Assembly (NCBI RefSeq): GCF_038789205.1
Contig: NZ_CP128355.1
Span: 558,001-622,000, forward strand
Direction: 5' to 3'
Length of the DNA stretch: 64,000 nt
Source of the DNA: Staphylococcus hsinchuensis
GTDB taxonomy: Bacteria; Bacillota; Bacilli; Staphylococcales; Staphylococcaceae
Both the position numbers and the translations under genes were made by a program. The notes beneath the pieces were generated by a model. That model saw nothing but the letters and a program-made list of their open reading frames with translations, did no database searches and was not told the origin of the DNA. Positions 55,041 through 64,000 of the stretch are shown here, in pieces (position 1 is the stretch's first letter; each line of letters opens with the position of its first letter).

Positions 55041-55154
55041 TTTCTCCACCCCTTTTAAAATTTGAAAGTAATACAAATAAATTTAAAATATGTATTCCAA
55101 TAACAATATATCATAAATATTGTGTTGTTTTATTCTTTTTTATAAATTATAAAA

Positions 55155-55303
55155 AAAGAGTAGGACAGAAATATAATTTTCTAATAGGGATTTCGTAGTC
55201 CTATTCCTGCAAGGATAATTATTATTGATATAAGAGCGTTTTTAATTAAGAGATTTACTGCCTAGTTGAAAAAAGTCTGAGACATCTATTTTTGTCTCAG
55301 ACA
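55155..55303. repeat. Dispersed intergenic repeat, copy B
   Basis: TAGGACAGAAATATAATTTT, GGGATTTCGTAGTCCTA, ACTGCCTAGTTGAAAAA and the hairpin GTCTGAGACA / TGTCTCAGAC match copy A. Fills the gap between the lipoprotein and the DJ-1-like gene. Confidence 0.8.
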
Positions 55304-55385
55304 GTTAAACTTTATATAAACTTGTAAAATTCATTTATTATTATGCCGTGCATGAAATATTTTTAAATTATGAATAAATTTATTC

Positions 55386-56078
55386 TCAAACATCATTTCT
55401 AAGTATATGATCAACCGCTTCTGCAACTTGTTTTGGCGACTGTGGATTTTGTCCTGTTACCAATCTATTATCCACTTTAACATAAGGCGTAAATGGAATT
55501 TTGGCTTTGCTATAACGTGCCTCACGTCGTTTAATTTCACTTTCTAACATAAATGGCACGATATTTTTACGATTTGCTAATACTTCTTCAATGTTTGAAA
55601 AGCCCGTGATTTCTCTTTTATCAATAAAATATCTACCATTTTTATCTTTTACATTTAATAAAGCCGCTATACCATGACAAACTGCAGCAACCACGCCGTC
55701 ATGATTATATACTTCATTTACTGCATGTTGAATCGTGTCATTATTAGGAAAATCAAACATCACACCATGCCCACCAGTAAAATAAATCACATCATATTCT
55801 GTAGGATTTGCTTCTTCAATAGACTTAGAATTTCTTAATAATTCCATAAATGATTCATCATTGAAATACGCTTTCGTTACACTATCTAACATCAATGGTT
55901 TTAAACTAACAGGATCAATTGGCGTAGTGTCACCATCAATATTAAATAAATTAATTTCATGATTATAAGCATTAAAATAATCATAAAAATGAACAAGTTC
56001 TCCAAGCCAAAGACCTGTCGGTTTACTAGTACCTTCAAAATTATTCGTACTTGTATTAACAATCATAATTTTACTCAT
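55386..56078 (-). CDS. DJ-1/Hsp31-like type 1 glutamine amidotransferase fold protein
   Basis: 230 residues. Nucleophile elbow AAVCHGIAALL (Cys about 129) with acidic partner YFTGGHGVMFD, the DJ-1/PfpI arrangement of the Hsp31 subgroup. Members act as deglycases, chaperones or glyoxalase III on methylglyoxal. Cytosolic, monocistronic. Confidence 0.85.
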   Translation of the reverse strand: MSKIMIVNTSTNNFEGTSKPTGLWLGELVHFYDYFNAYNHEINLFNIDGDTTPIDPVSLKPLMLDSVTKAYFNDESFMELLRNSKSIEEANPTEYDVIYFTGGHGVMFDFPNNDTIQHAVNEVYNHDGVVAAVCHGIAALLNVKDKNGRYFIDKREITGFSNIEEVLANRKNIVPFMLESEIKRREARYSKAKIPFTPYVKVDNRLVTGQNPQSPKQVAEAVDHILRNDV

Positions 56079-56358
56079 AATCCTAGTCTCCTTTAACTTA
56101 TTTAAGTTATAAAAAGCTACATACCTAGAGAAAATTTAAAATACACATTTCTTCTTAAGATTTTCACTTAAATTATACATTAATGTGTGATTATAAACAT
56201 TGAATTGGGTGTTTTACTAAAAGCTTCATTTTGATGATTATGATTAAACCCTATTCATAAGAGGTAAATAGTTTAACGATAGTTATAAGACACATTAATA
56301 AATAATGTCTCATGTTGTAATATGAAGATGGCTGTTTATAAAATTAAGATGTGAAATA

Positions 56359-57303
56359 ATGGAAAGAATAGATAAAAAAGATGTCAGTATGACGGAATTA
56401 TTCTTTGATTTAATATTCGTTTATGTTCTATCAACCATAAATCAAACTGTAGAAAGTATATCGGACAATTTAATGGCCTATGAAGATTTAGGAAAAAGTT
56501 TCATGCTATTTCTTGTGTTTTTCTCTATATGGATTTACAGAACACTTTTAGTAAATCGATTTTTTAACAAAAAATGGTATCAATACCTATTCGTATTTAT
56601 AGATATGTATTTAATTATTATATTATCAAAAGCAATAAACGCAGAATTCCAACAAACCTTTAAACCGTTTGTTATCATGTCAACAATCATATATTTAAGT
56701 ATCGTCATACAATATTACATGAACCACTTCCTTGATAATAAAGATGTTGAAGGAAAACTAGTGAAAACGTATACAACAGGATTAATACTAACAATTATTA
56801 TTTCTATCATTTCACTATTTTTACCTGCACCGATTAACTTTTGGGTTTATTTTGTCGGAATATTAATAGTAGCTACATTTCCTTTATACTTTTACAAAAT
56901 TTCACATAGAAATCCTGTATTTTTCAATCATTTAACTGAAAGATTAAGCTTACTAGTAATATTAATATTTGGCGAAGGTCTTGTATTATTAATTCAGAAT
57001 ATAAAATTGACAGATCTAGACATTAAATACGTATTTAGTTTCATATTCATCACTATATTATTTATTTTCTACACTTATCATTATAAAATGACCGACAAAA
57101 ACACTACGAGTCAAACCGGGTTCCTAACGATTTACCTACATTTACTATTAATATTTTCATTAGACACCTTATTCTTGTTAATGAATAAATTTTTATCCCA
57201 TGAAGAAGTGCATTCTACTGAAATATATGGATTTATCATTTTCTTCATCATATTTATTATTGGTGCCATCATTAACATTTACACGCATTTAGAAAGAGAG
57301 TAA
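56359..57303 (+). CDS. LtrA-family membrane protein
   Basis: 314 residues with about ten helices. Conserved LtrA motifs MTELFFDLIFVYV near the start and HLTERLSLLVILIFGEGLV about two thirds along. Named for low-temperature requirement in Listeria; function not known. Ribosome site weak. Confidence 0.85.
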   Translation: MERIDKKDVSMTELFFDLIFVYVLSTINQTVESISDNLMAYEDLGKSFMLFLVFFSIWIYRTLLVNRFFNKKWYQYLFVFIDMYLIIILSKAINAEFQQTFKPFVIMSTIIYLSIVIQYYMNHFLDNKDVEGKLVKTYTTGLILTIIISIISLFLPAPINFWVYFVGILIVATFPLYFYKISHRNPVFFNHLTERLSLLVILIFGEGLVLLIQNIKLTDLDIKYVFSFIFITILFIFYTYHYKMTDKNTTSQTGFLTIYLHLLLIFSLDTLFLLMNKFLSHEEVHSTEIYGFIIFFIIFIIGAIINIYTHLERE

Positions 57304-57320
57304 GTTAACTTACTCTCTTT
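57293..57320 (+). terminator. Hairpin at the end of the LtrA gene
   Basis: AAAGAGAGTAAG / CTTACTCTCTTT overlaps the stop codon; only a short T/A-rich tail follows. Confidence 0.75.
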
Positions 57321-57406
57321 AATTTGAATTTTTTATGAAATTTTCGTAAATAAATAAATAATCTAAGTTCACCATAATCAATACATTATTGATTTATGGT
57401 TATATT

Positions 57407-57913
57407 TTAAATAGCCTTTAATAAAATCAAGTGACGTAAAAGTGATTTTTTTAGTAAAGGAATAGAAAATAAACCAATACCTATGAAAAATATAGTCAAA
57501 ATTAATTGAAATACATTAAAATCTTGTATACCTGTTAAGACAAAAACAACAAAAATTAAAGGACTAAAAATCATTATTAATGAAATTCCATATGAAAGTA
57601 TTAATATTCCACTTAAAAACAAAATAACTAAGGAAAATAGAAAAATATTAAAAACTAATGCTCCAAATAATGCAAAGAAATTTATTTTTTTCATATTTTT
57701 CACCTCTTCTTTTTCAAACACGGTATTTTCTACTAATTCATCTAAGGATAGACAATAAAGATTACTCAATTTTTGAATAACATAAATATTAGGTAATGTT
57801 TTACCTTGTTCCCACCGAGAAACAGTTTGCCTAGTTACATATAATTTTTTAGCTACTTCTGATTGAGTTAATCCACTTTCTTCTCGTGCCGATTTTAATT
57901 TTTTATACAACAT
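57407..57913 (-). CDS. XRE regulator fused to membrane helices
   Basis: 168 residues: HTH_3 (5-60: LKSAREESGLTQSEVAKKLY, TRQTVSRWEQGKTLPN) followed by about three hydrophobic helices (75-100, 105-125, 135-155). Membrane-tethered XRE repressors of this type control adjacent or remote genes in response to an envelope signal. The gap 57914-58370 upstream holds its promoter region only. Confidence 0.8.
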   Translation of the reverse strand: MLYKKLKSAREESGLTQSEVAKKLYVTRQTVSRWEQGKTLPNIYVIQKLSNLYCLSLDELVENTVFEKEEVKNMKKINFFALFGALVFNIFLFSLVILFLSGILILSYGISLIMIFSPLIFVVFVLTGIQDFNVFQLILTIFFIGIGLFSIPLLKKSLLRHLILLKAI

Positions 57914-58370
57914 ATTCTTTTTCCTTATCTAGGATAATTTTATGATTACACAATAAGACGAAAATAAAAAGAAACAAACCTGTTACATCCGCGTTATATC
58001 AACAATGTCACAGGGTTATAACAAATAGTTGTAGTTTAGCAATCTTCGAATAAAACAAAACTTTTTTAATTTTGAAGTAGTTCAATCTTTTCTTATAAAG
58101 CATAAATACACATTTATTTCATTCAACCTTTACTTATAAATATTTTCCAGGAAATAAACTGTATCAAAAATATCTATATAAAAAGTAATTGTTTGTAATA
58201 ATTTGCGTTGGTAGAATTATCATAGTCATGACCAATTTGGATAACGAACAAATATTTCTTTATAAAGTTAGTTACTGGAAAAAATCCTTTTGTGTAATTT
58301 GATAATTTATAGTAATATCATTATGGATAAAAAGTAGAAACATTTATAGAAAAGAAGGTTTAAATATATT
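57914..58370. other. Intergenic region without a recognisable gene
   Basis: About 450 AT-rich bases between divergent genes. I see no ORF of length, RNA or repeat. A short near-palindrome GTTATATC...GGTTATAACAAATAG near 58000 may be an operator for the XRE-membrane protein. Confidence 0.5.
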
Positions 58371-59348
58371 ATGAAGGAAAATTTTTGGCGTGAATTACCA
58401 CGTCCATTTTTCATTTTGGCACCTATGGAAGACGTTACGAATATCGTCTTTCGTCACGTTGTGAGTGAAGCAGGTAGACCAGATGTGTTTTTCACTGAAT
58501 TTACAAATACTGAGAGTTTCTGCCATCCTGAAGGTATTCATAGTGTACGCGGACGTCTAACGTTCAGTGAGGATGAACAGCCTATGGTGGCTCATATATG
58601 GGGAGACAAGCCAGAGCATTTTAGAGAAATGAGTATCGGCATGGCAGAGATGGGCTTTAAAGGTATTGATTTAAATATGGGTTGCCCAGTAGCTAATGTC
58701 GCAAGCAAAGGTAAAGGTTCTGGCCTGATTCTGCGACCTGAAACTGCAGCTGAAATCATTCAAGCTGCTAAAGCGGGAGGTCTACCGGTCAGTGTTAAAA
58801 CACGTCTAGGTTATTATGAAATAGATGAGTGGAGAGATTGGCTGAAACACGTCTTCGAACAAGACATTGCAAACTTATCAATCCATCTCCGTACTAGAAA
58901 AGAGATGAGTAAAGTCGATGCACACTGGGAATTAATTGAAGCGATCAAAGAACTGCGTGACCAAATCGCACCAGATACGCTATTAACTATTAACGGTGAT
59001 ATCCCAGATAGACAAACAGGTCTTGAACTTGCTGAAAAATATGGCGTCGACGGTATCATGATTGGCAGAGGCATTTTTCATAATCCTTTTGCATTTGAAA
59101 AAGAACCTCGCGAACATACAAGTAAAGAACTATTAGGTTTATTGAGATTACATCTAGCATTATTCAACAAATATTCAAAAGATGAACCTCGCCTATACAA
59201 ACCATTACGCAGATTCTTTAAAATCTATGTCCGTGGCATCAGAGGGGCTAGCGAACTACGACATCAACTGATGCAAACAAACACAACTGACGAAGCAGTC
59301 GCATTACTCGATGAATTTGAAGCCCAAATGGACGAACAAGAATCGTAA
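58371..59348 (+). CDS. dus: tRNA-dihydrouridine synthase
   Basis: 325 residues: APMEDVTN, then NMGCPVANV with catalytic Cys105, VKTRLGY, and GRGIF phosphate-binding motif of the FMN TIM barrel. It reduces uridines in the tRNA D-loop. It lies in the orfX-proximal region of staphylococcal chromosomes. Monocistronic. Confidence 0.92.
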   Translation: MKENFWRELPRPFFILAPMEDVTNIVFRHVVSEAGRPDVFFTEFTNTESFCHPEGIHSVRGRLTFSEDEQPMVAHIWGDKPEHFREMSIGMAEMGFKGIDLNMGCPVANVASKGKGSGLILRPETAAEIIQAAKAGGLPVSVKTRLGYYEIDEWRDWLKHVFEQDIANLSIHLRTRKEMSKVDAHWELIEAIKELRDQIAPDTLLTINGDIPDRQTGLELAEKYGVDGIMIGRGIFHNPFAFEKEPREHTSKELLGLLRLHLALFNKYSKDEPRLYKPLRRFFKIYVRGIRGASELRHQLMQTNTTDEAVALLDEFEAQMDEQES

Positions 59349-59393
59349 TACAGTTTTTGAAACTTTTGTAATTTTGATGAGGGTGTGGGCAAT

Positions 59394-59430
59394 AAAAAGA
59401 GGCATTAGCAAATAGCTAATGTCTCTTTTT
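59394..59430 (+). terminator. Terminator of dus
   Basis: AAAAAGAG-g-CATTAGC / GCTAATG-t-CTCTTTTT. Confidence 0.9.
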
Positions 59431-59488
59431 AATTTATAAAATTGTTTTAGCAGCACATCTGTTTCTAGAGACGCCTAGAAATTATTAT

Positions 59489-59815
59489 TTAATTGATGCA
59501 ATAATAGTAAAATCCAAATTTTAGTTGTGCATCTACGAGAGAACCTTTTGCATAATAACCATCCTTTTCTTTCCCAACACAACCTATTAAAGGATTAGAA
59601 AGTAAATTTAACATATTATCGACTTCTTCAATTGTTATTTCTTTCTTTTTGAATTCATCTACATTTTTAATTAACATATAAATTTCACGCTGTGTAAGTG
59701 TTCCTTTTGTAAATTCATCATCACTATTTTCTATTAAAGTTTGGATAATCGATTTAAGCAATACACTGTATCTGTGCATTCTATTATAAGTACAATCTAT
59801 AATACTTATATTCAT
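59489..59815 (-). CDS. Hypothetical protein
   Basis: 108 residues, soluble, with no recognised domain. It begins MNISIIDCTYNRM and ends FGFYYYCIN. A ribosome-like GGAG lies only 2 bases before the ATG, so the true start may be elsewhere. Its place near the SCC attachment site suggests accessory origin; the family is unknown. Confidence 0.5.
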   Translation of the reverse strand: MNISIIDCTYNRMHRYSVLLKSIIQTLIENSDDEFTKGTLTQREIYMLIKNVDEFKKKEITIEEVDNMLNLLSNPLIGCVGKEKDGYYAKGSLVDAQLKFGFYYYCIN

Positions 59816-60237
59816 AACTCCAACTTGATTAAATAATATTTTTTATTCGATCGCTTGTAAAGGATAAACCTGATGTCTGTAAAGATGTGATTTTTGTTTC
59901 AAACCACCGACCATAAAAGAAACAACAAATATTAATATAACGTATGAACAGAACGATCAATTAACGAATCCGTATGTTTCACCTGCTTGTGGTACTATAA
60001 ACATATACTGTCAATGTTGATTTAAATGGGCGCAGACGAAATGTTATTAAGTGAGAGTAGAACTATCGCACTAAAGTTAATCAAAGCGGAGTACAAGCTC
60101 GGTTAATTATTTATCCTGGTTTGTTCTATACATTTTATGTACTTACACCTTGAATTTCCGAATCAAAACATACGTGGTCTAACACAGAGAATTTTATAAA
60201 TTATACGAAGAGTAAAATTTTTGAGGAGTTCGATAAA
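59816..60237. other. Gap before the mannosidase with no intact gene
   Basis: 422 bases. Short protein-like stretches appear (for example NDQLTNPYVSPACGT at about 59955-60000), interrupted by stops and changing frame, so they may be remnants of a lost gene. The mannosidase ribosome site GAGGAG is at its right edge. Confidence 0.35.
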
Positions 60238-62739
60238 ATGAATGTAATAGATTTAAATGGGACTTGGATATTAAATAATCTAACAGGCAATAAATATTTA
60301 CATGATATTCCGGTAACAATTCCTGGTACTGTCATAAGTGGCGCACTTGAAAACCGTTTAATCGATCATCCTTATTACGCAAATAATGAAAACCAAATTC
60401 AACATTTATTTAATTATGATTATAGTTTTTCTAGAACATTTACTATAGACACTAACGTATTAAGTAGTAATAAAATTGTATTAAGTTGTGACGGTCTTGA
60501 TACCTTGGCGACAATTTTTATCAATAATCATAAAATCATAGAAACAAATAATATGTATCGTCACTATGACATTGATATCAAACCTTATGTAGTTAACGGT
60601 GAAAACACAATAGAAATTAAGTTCTCTTCACCTGTACAGTATTTAAAAAATATGGAACAACAAGGTTCGAATGATTTAGCTTATTTAAGAAAAGCACAAT
60701 GCATGTTTGGATGGGATTGGGGCATTAAATTGCCTGATTCTGGCATATGGAAGTCCATTTCAATTCAATTTGGAAATGATGCAAATATTCCACAGCTTCA
60801 ATTTAAGCAAACACATCATAAAGACACTGTTGAATTAAATGTCAGCTCTGATTCAGTCGTTACGCAAGACCTATCTTTAGTACTTACTTTATATGATCCT
60901 AATAAGAAACTGATAACCTCAGTCACTGTAAACGATGAGCAAATGCTAGAACACACATTCTTGATTGAGCACCCACATTTATGGTGGCCCATTGGCTATG
61001 GTGAGCAATCTTTATACACAGTAAACGTTACCTTGTATAAAGAAGATAAATTAATTGATTGTACAGATTATGCAATTGGCCTCAGAACCATTGAATTAAA
61101 TCGCGAGAATGATCGCGACGGTTCTAAATTCGAATTTCTTATCAATAACACGCCTATTTTTATTAAAGGTACCAATATGATTATTGGTGATGCGATATTA
61201 AATCAGACACGTGCATATGATTTACCTGCTCAAATTAGAGATTGTGTAAATTCAAATATCAACTGTATACGTGTTTGGGGCGGGGCATACTACCCTTCAA
61301 CTCAATTCTTTGATTTATGTAATCAATATGGCATTTTAGTCATTCAAGATTGTATGTTTACGAGTCAATCTTATCCAACCGATGCAGCGTTTTTAGAAAA
61401 TATTACTGTTGAACTCACACAGAATATTAAACGTATTGCACATCATCCAAGTTTAATTTTATTATTTGGCAATAATGAAATCGACATGACCTACACGATG
61501 TTAACAAGTGATGATCCACTTACAAAAAATACACGTGCCTTCTTTGATGCACCTAAAATTACGGATGAACATATTAAAAGTTTAATGCAACGACGCTACA
61601 AGAAAATATTTATTGAATTAATACCTGATATTGTCCACAAGATCGCACCTCAAATACCTTATGCACATTCATCACCCAATACCAAATCTGAAAAAGATAC
61701 ACAATCCATTTTCGATTACGCACGAGACGGTGATTTTCATTATTATCTAGCATATGATGGGCAAGCACCTTACGAATCGATTCAAAATATAGATGCACGT
61801 TTTATTTCTGAAATGGGTTTCCAAAGTTATCCCAACATAAAAACCATTCGCACATTTGCAGATAAATCAGCACAATCACCAAATTCACCTATCATGTTGG
61901 CACATCAGAAGTGTAAAGATGGTAATGCTATTATCGATAACTATATGCAAACTGAATTTAAAAGGCCTCAAAATTTTACAGATTATGTATATCTGTCACA
62001 AGTGCTAGCAGCTATTGTAATGCAATATTCAATTGAACATTTCCGTTCAGAAAATGATTACTGTCGAGGTGTCCTTATTTGGCAGATGAATGATTGTTGG
62101 CCAACCATTTCATGGTCAGGCATAGATTACTTTGGTCGATGGAAGGCACAGCAATATTTAACCAAGCGTTTTTACGCTCCTATTTTACCCGTTGTCACTA
62201 TTAAAAACCACACCGTTTCGATAACGGTCGCTAATGATTCACCATCGCCATTTCACGGTTCTTTAAAATGGTCACTTAAACAAAATAACCATACATTAGA
62301 CACTTCAGTTATTGACGTATATGTGGATGTCCATCAACACAGTGAATACACACCATTGCAATTCCATAATTTAACTCAAGCACAATTAAAAGAAGTATAT
62401 CTTGAATATACATTATATGAATCAAATTCTATCATAGCCACAGGTGTTAAGCTTTTTGTAACACCAAAAGCGTTCCAGTTTAAAACACCAGAAATTACGT
62501 ATTCAATTGAAGAAAACAAGCAAGAATATATCATTCATTTGACTTCTACTCAAATGGCAAAATACGTCGAACTTGATCTAAATAAAGATGATTGTATATT
62601 CAGTGATAACTATTTTGATTTAACTCCTACGATGCCAAAAACAATCACTGTGGCTAAGCAATCACTGTCGACTTCATTAGATTTACATGCTTTTGAACAA
62701 CAATTAAATATAAAGTCTTTAAATACCACACAACTTTAA
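60238..62739 (+). CDS. Glycoside hydrolase family 2 beta-mannosidase
   Basis: 833 residues. N-terminal jelly-roll (DLNGTWILNN), catalytic TIM barrel with acid/base Glu414 (LLFGNNEID) and nucleophile Glu525 (ISEMGFQSYPN), followed by a C-terminal beta domain; GWDWGI and CIRVWGGAYYPS are further beta-mannosidase motifs. No signal peptide, so it acts on imported mannosides in the cytosol. All catalytic residues present. Its spot beside rlmH is a typical accessory-gene location. Confidence 0.9.
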   Translation: MNVIDLNGTWILNNLTGNKYLHDIPVTIPGTVISGALENRLIDHPYYANNENQIQHLFNYDYSFSRTFTIDTNVLSSNKIVLSCDGLDTLATIFINNHKIIETNNMYRHYDIDIKPYVVNGENTIEIKFSSPVQYLKNMEQQGSNDLAYLRKAQCMFGWDWGIKLPDSGIWKSISIQFGNDANIPQLQFKQTHHKDTVELNVSSDSVVTQDLSLVLTLYDPNKKLITSVTVNDEQMLEHTFLIEHPHLWWPIGYGEQSLYTVNVTLYKEDKLIDCTDYAIGLRTIELNRENDRDGSKFEFLINNTPIFIKGTNMIIGDAILNQTRAYDLPAQIRDCVNSNINCIRVWGGAYYPSTQFFDLCNQYGILVIQDCMFTSQSYPTDAAFLENITVELTQNIKRIAHHPSLILLFGNNEIDMTYTMLTSDDPLTKNTRAFFDAPKITDEHIKSLMQRRYKKIFIELIPDIVHKIAPQIPYAHSSPNTKSEKDTQSIFDYARDGDFHYYLAYDGQAPYESIQNIDARFISEMGFQSYPNIKTIRTFADKSAQSPNSPIMLAHQKCKDGNAIIDNYMQTEFKRPQNFTDYVYLSQVLAAIVMQYSIEHFRSENDYCRGVLIWQMNDCWPTISWSGIDYFGRWKAQQYLTKRFYAPILPVVTIKNHTVSITVANDSPSPFHGSLKWSLKQNNHTLDTSVIDVYVDVHQHSEYTPLQFHNLTQAQLKEVYLEYTLYESNSIIATGVKLFVTPKAFQFKTPEITYSIEENKQEYIIHLTSTQMAKYVELDLNKDDCIFSDNYFDLTPTMPKTITVAKQSLSTSLDLHAFEQQLNIKSLNTTQL

Positions 62740-62771
62740 AATTTTAATGATTGTACTTCTAAATACAAAAT

Positions 62772-62826
62772 AGAGTGAGACTACGAAATCTTTATAAAAA
62801 ACTCGATTCCTGTCTCACTCTCTTTT
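62772..62826. terminator. Reversed partial repeat serving as terminator
   Basis: AGAGTGAGAC / GTCTCACTCT stem around a shortened, reversed copy of the dispersed repeat (ACTACGAAAT ... CGATTCCTGTC), followed by T5. It lies between mannosidase and rlmH 3' ends. Confidence 0.75.
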
Positions 62827-62831
62827 TAGTT

Positions 62832-62846
62832 TTATTTGTGATACGC
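62832..62846 (-). other. SCC attachment site (attB) in rlmH
   Basis: On the minus strand GCGTATCACAAATAA, the last codons of rlmH (EAYHK stop), corresponds to the CcrAB/CcrC integration sequence GC(A/G)TATCA(T/C)AAAT(A/G)A. A second att copy was not found to the left in this window. Confidence 0.8.
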
Positions 62847-63311
62847 CTCGCCCCTCATAATCTTAAATGCACGATAGATTTGTTCGATTAAGACGACGCG
62901 CATCATTTGGTGTGGGAAGGTCATTTTGCTGAATGAGAGTGCGTAGTTGCTGCGATTTAAGACGTCTTGATGCAGGCCGTTTGAGCCTCCAATAATAAAT
63001 GTGAAGTCGCTTTGGCCGCGTGTCATTCTTCCTTCTAATTCTTTAGCAAGTCCTTCTGAAGTGAGCATGTTGCCTTTAATTTCTAAGGTAATGACTGTGG
63101 ATTGTGGTTTGATTTTAGCGAGTAATCTCTGCCCTTCTTTTTCTTTTACTTGTTCGACTTCTTTATCGCTCATGTTTTCTGGGGCTTTTTCATCTGGAAC
63201 TTCGACGATTTCTATTTTAGAGTATGCGCCTAAGCGTTTTTCATATTCTGCAATAGCTTGTTTCCAGTATTTCTCTTTAAGTTTACCTACTGAAAGGATT
63301 GTAATTTTCAT
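62832..63311 (-). CDS. rlmH: 23S rRNA m3Psi1915 methyltransferase RlmH (OrfX)
   Basis: 159 residues, standard length: [23 protein letters not shown] (SAM-binding knot), [20 protein letters not shown] and the GEAYHK end. It forms an alpha/beta knot dimer that methylates pseudouridine 1915 in 23S rRNA. Its 3' end is the SCC element target. Confidence 0.97.
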   Translation of the reverse strand: MKITILSVGKLKEKYWKQAIAEYEKRLGAYSKIEIVEVPDEKAPENMSDKEVEQVKEKEGQRLLAKIKPQSTVITLEIKGNMLTSEGLAKELEGRMTRGQSDFTFIIGGSNGLHQDVLNRSNYALSFSKMTFPHQMMRVVLIEQIYRAFKIMRGEAYHK

Positions 63312-63331
63312 TGTGACCTCCTATATATCAA

Positions 63332-63579
63332 AGTGGATAAATCCAATAACTTATCCACAGGTTATCAACTTATTAACAGTACTTTTCTCTATTATACCAA
63401 TTATGCAGTGTTTTTATGAACAATAAATGGATATTATACACAGAAAAGAGTGTATAACTTGTGTTTATGTGGATAACTCTGTGTATAATGTGGGCATTTC
63501 CTTGTGTATTGTGCACAGTTTGGGATAACTATGAACAACTTAGTGGATAACTTACGTCCAATATACATACTTATTCACA
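63332..63579. promoter_or_regulatory. Cluster of DnaA boxes upstream of rlmH
   Basis: Perfect TTATNCACA boxes: forward at 63351, 63434 and 63571; reverse (TGTGNATAA) at 63468 and 63480. One-mismatch boxes include AGTGGATAA at 63332 and 63542 and AGTGTATAA at 63449. The density is far above chance in a window with none elsewhere that I noticed. Confidence 0.8.
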
Positions 63580-63683
63580 ATTCAAGTTTAATTACTCTAA
63601 ACTTATATTCACGTACGAGTCCGTCTTACCTTCTTATAAGTTTATATTTATAATCCTGTGCATAAACTTTAACTATCATTAAT

Positions 63684-63777
63684 GGGGGTGGGACAGAAAT
63701 TGAATTTTCTAATAGAGATTTCACAGTCCCACTAATTCACAAAGAAGCTGAGACAACTATTCTTGCCTCAGCTTCAT
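63684..63777. repeat. Dispersed intergenic repeat, copy C, with walJ terminator
   Basis: GTGGGACAGAAATTGAATTT... pairs with ATTTCACAGTCCCAC, followed by a second hairpin GAAGCTGAG...CTCAGCTTC (63744-63775) downstream of walJ. It is a short version lacking the central part of copies A and B. Confidence 0.75.
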
Positions 63778-63807
63778 GAAATAAATTATTTTAATTATCC
63801 AACTCAT

Positions 63808-64000
63808 TTAAAGTGTATATATTGGTGTTGCTTGTGCTTTGTCTGTATCGCATAACAAAATTTTTCTTTCCGTATCAATATCACGCTCATTAAGTACTTG
63901 ACCGACGCTCATACGTGCTAAGTCTTTCATATTGTTGTCTTGTGATAGATGAGAAAGATAAATACGTTTTGTATTACCTGTAATTACATCAGCCATTGCA
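63808..64000 (-). CDS. walJ: WalJ (YycJ) metallo-beta-lactamase fold nuclease, C-terminal part
   Basis: The frame continues past the right edge, so only about 64 C-terminal residues are seen (ADVITGNTKRIYLSHLSQDNNM to ATPIYTL). The SHLSQDNN and GQVL...LLCDTDKAQATPIY segments fit WalJ/YycJ. It is the last gene of the walRK operon near the origin. Confidence 0.88.
   Translation of the reverse strand, partial: AMADVITGNTKRIYLSHLSQDNNMKDLARMSVGQVLNERDIDTERKILLCDTDKAQATPIYTL

Noticed and set aside
63001..63426. A plus-strand frame opposite rlmH
   Set aside because: It is the shadow of rlmH and runs into the DnaA-box region. No coding signal of its own.

Overview
The window comes from a low-GC Firmicute of the genus Staphylococcus; I cannot fix the species. 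The genus rests on several markers. The right edge carries rlmH (orfX, the SCC integration gene) beside the 3' end of walJ (yycJ). There is a SauI-type hsdR/hsdM/hsdS set, a Csa1-type tandem lipoprotein, a beta-haemolysin-like sphingomyelinase, DUF3169 and DUF5085 families, and an AldA-type aldehyde dehydrogenase. The strand shown is reversed relative to the usual map, so the replication origin should lie beyond the right edge. The gene mix resembles coagulase-negative or animal-associated staphylococci.

Layout, left to right. (1) 1-5864: 3' part of a RclA/MerA-like flavoprotein disulfide reductase, an MFS transporter, a YkvI-type membrane protein and a secreted nuclease with an endonuclease/exonuclease/phosphatase (EEP) fold. 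(2) 6113-8642: an operon of XRE regulator, DUF3169 membrane protein and a two-gene ABC exporter, behind a long perfect palindrome that overlaps the promoter. (3) 8741-15430: a complete type I restriction-modification set with a fourth gene encoding a PD-(D/E)XK-like protein. (4) 15670-18633: a metNIQ methionine importer with a frameshifted metQ, an altered Walker B in MetN and a decayed gene downstream. (5) 18884-20904: a MerR regulator with an NAD(P)H oxidoreductase, then a metallophosphatase that has no ordinary start codon. (6) 20944-25686: a ferric-type ABC importer with a divergent LysR regulator. (7) 25786-31010: an esterase, small proteins, a Nudix hydrolase, a zinc-ribbon protein, a thioredoxin-like protein and a remnant of a helicase-nuclease gene.

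(8) 31183-37218 is the most unusual part. It holds a type VII secretion (LXG/TspA-like) toxin gene that lacks its 5' end, followed by a membrane protein, two DUF5085-like proteins and two more membrane proteins. It abuts a truncated Csa1 gene, an intact Csa1 relative without a lipobox, and a lipoprotein. (9) 37337-40692: a two-component system with its ABC exporter. (10) 40912-47361: a CcpA-controlled metallo-lactonase/alcohol dehydrogenase pair, AldA, a cupin, a DUF805 protein and the sphingomyelinase. (11) 47553-52745: an M15 carboxypeptidase, and a CcpA-site-bearing operon (YfcC-type permease, M14 desuccinylase-like enzyme, RpiR regulator, M20 peptidase) likely to take up and hydrolyse acylated amino acids or peptides; the permease is frameshifted. 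(12) 52982-59815: sirtuin, a CsbD-like small protein, lipoprotein pieces, a DJ-1-like protein, LtrA, an XRE-membrane fusion, a Dus enzyme and a hypothetical gene. (13) 60238-64000: a beta-mannosidase next to the SCC attachment site, rlmH, a dense cluster of DnaA boxes, and walJ.

The accessory character is clear: toxin and restriction modules, lipoprotein paralogs, gene remnants, a dispersed intergenic repeat family and several broken frames. The breaks may be real decay or partly base-calling errors; this cannot be decided from the sequence alone. No rRNA, tRNA, CRISPR array, complete insertion sequence or SCC recombinase was seen.
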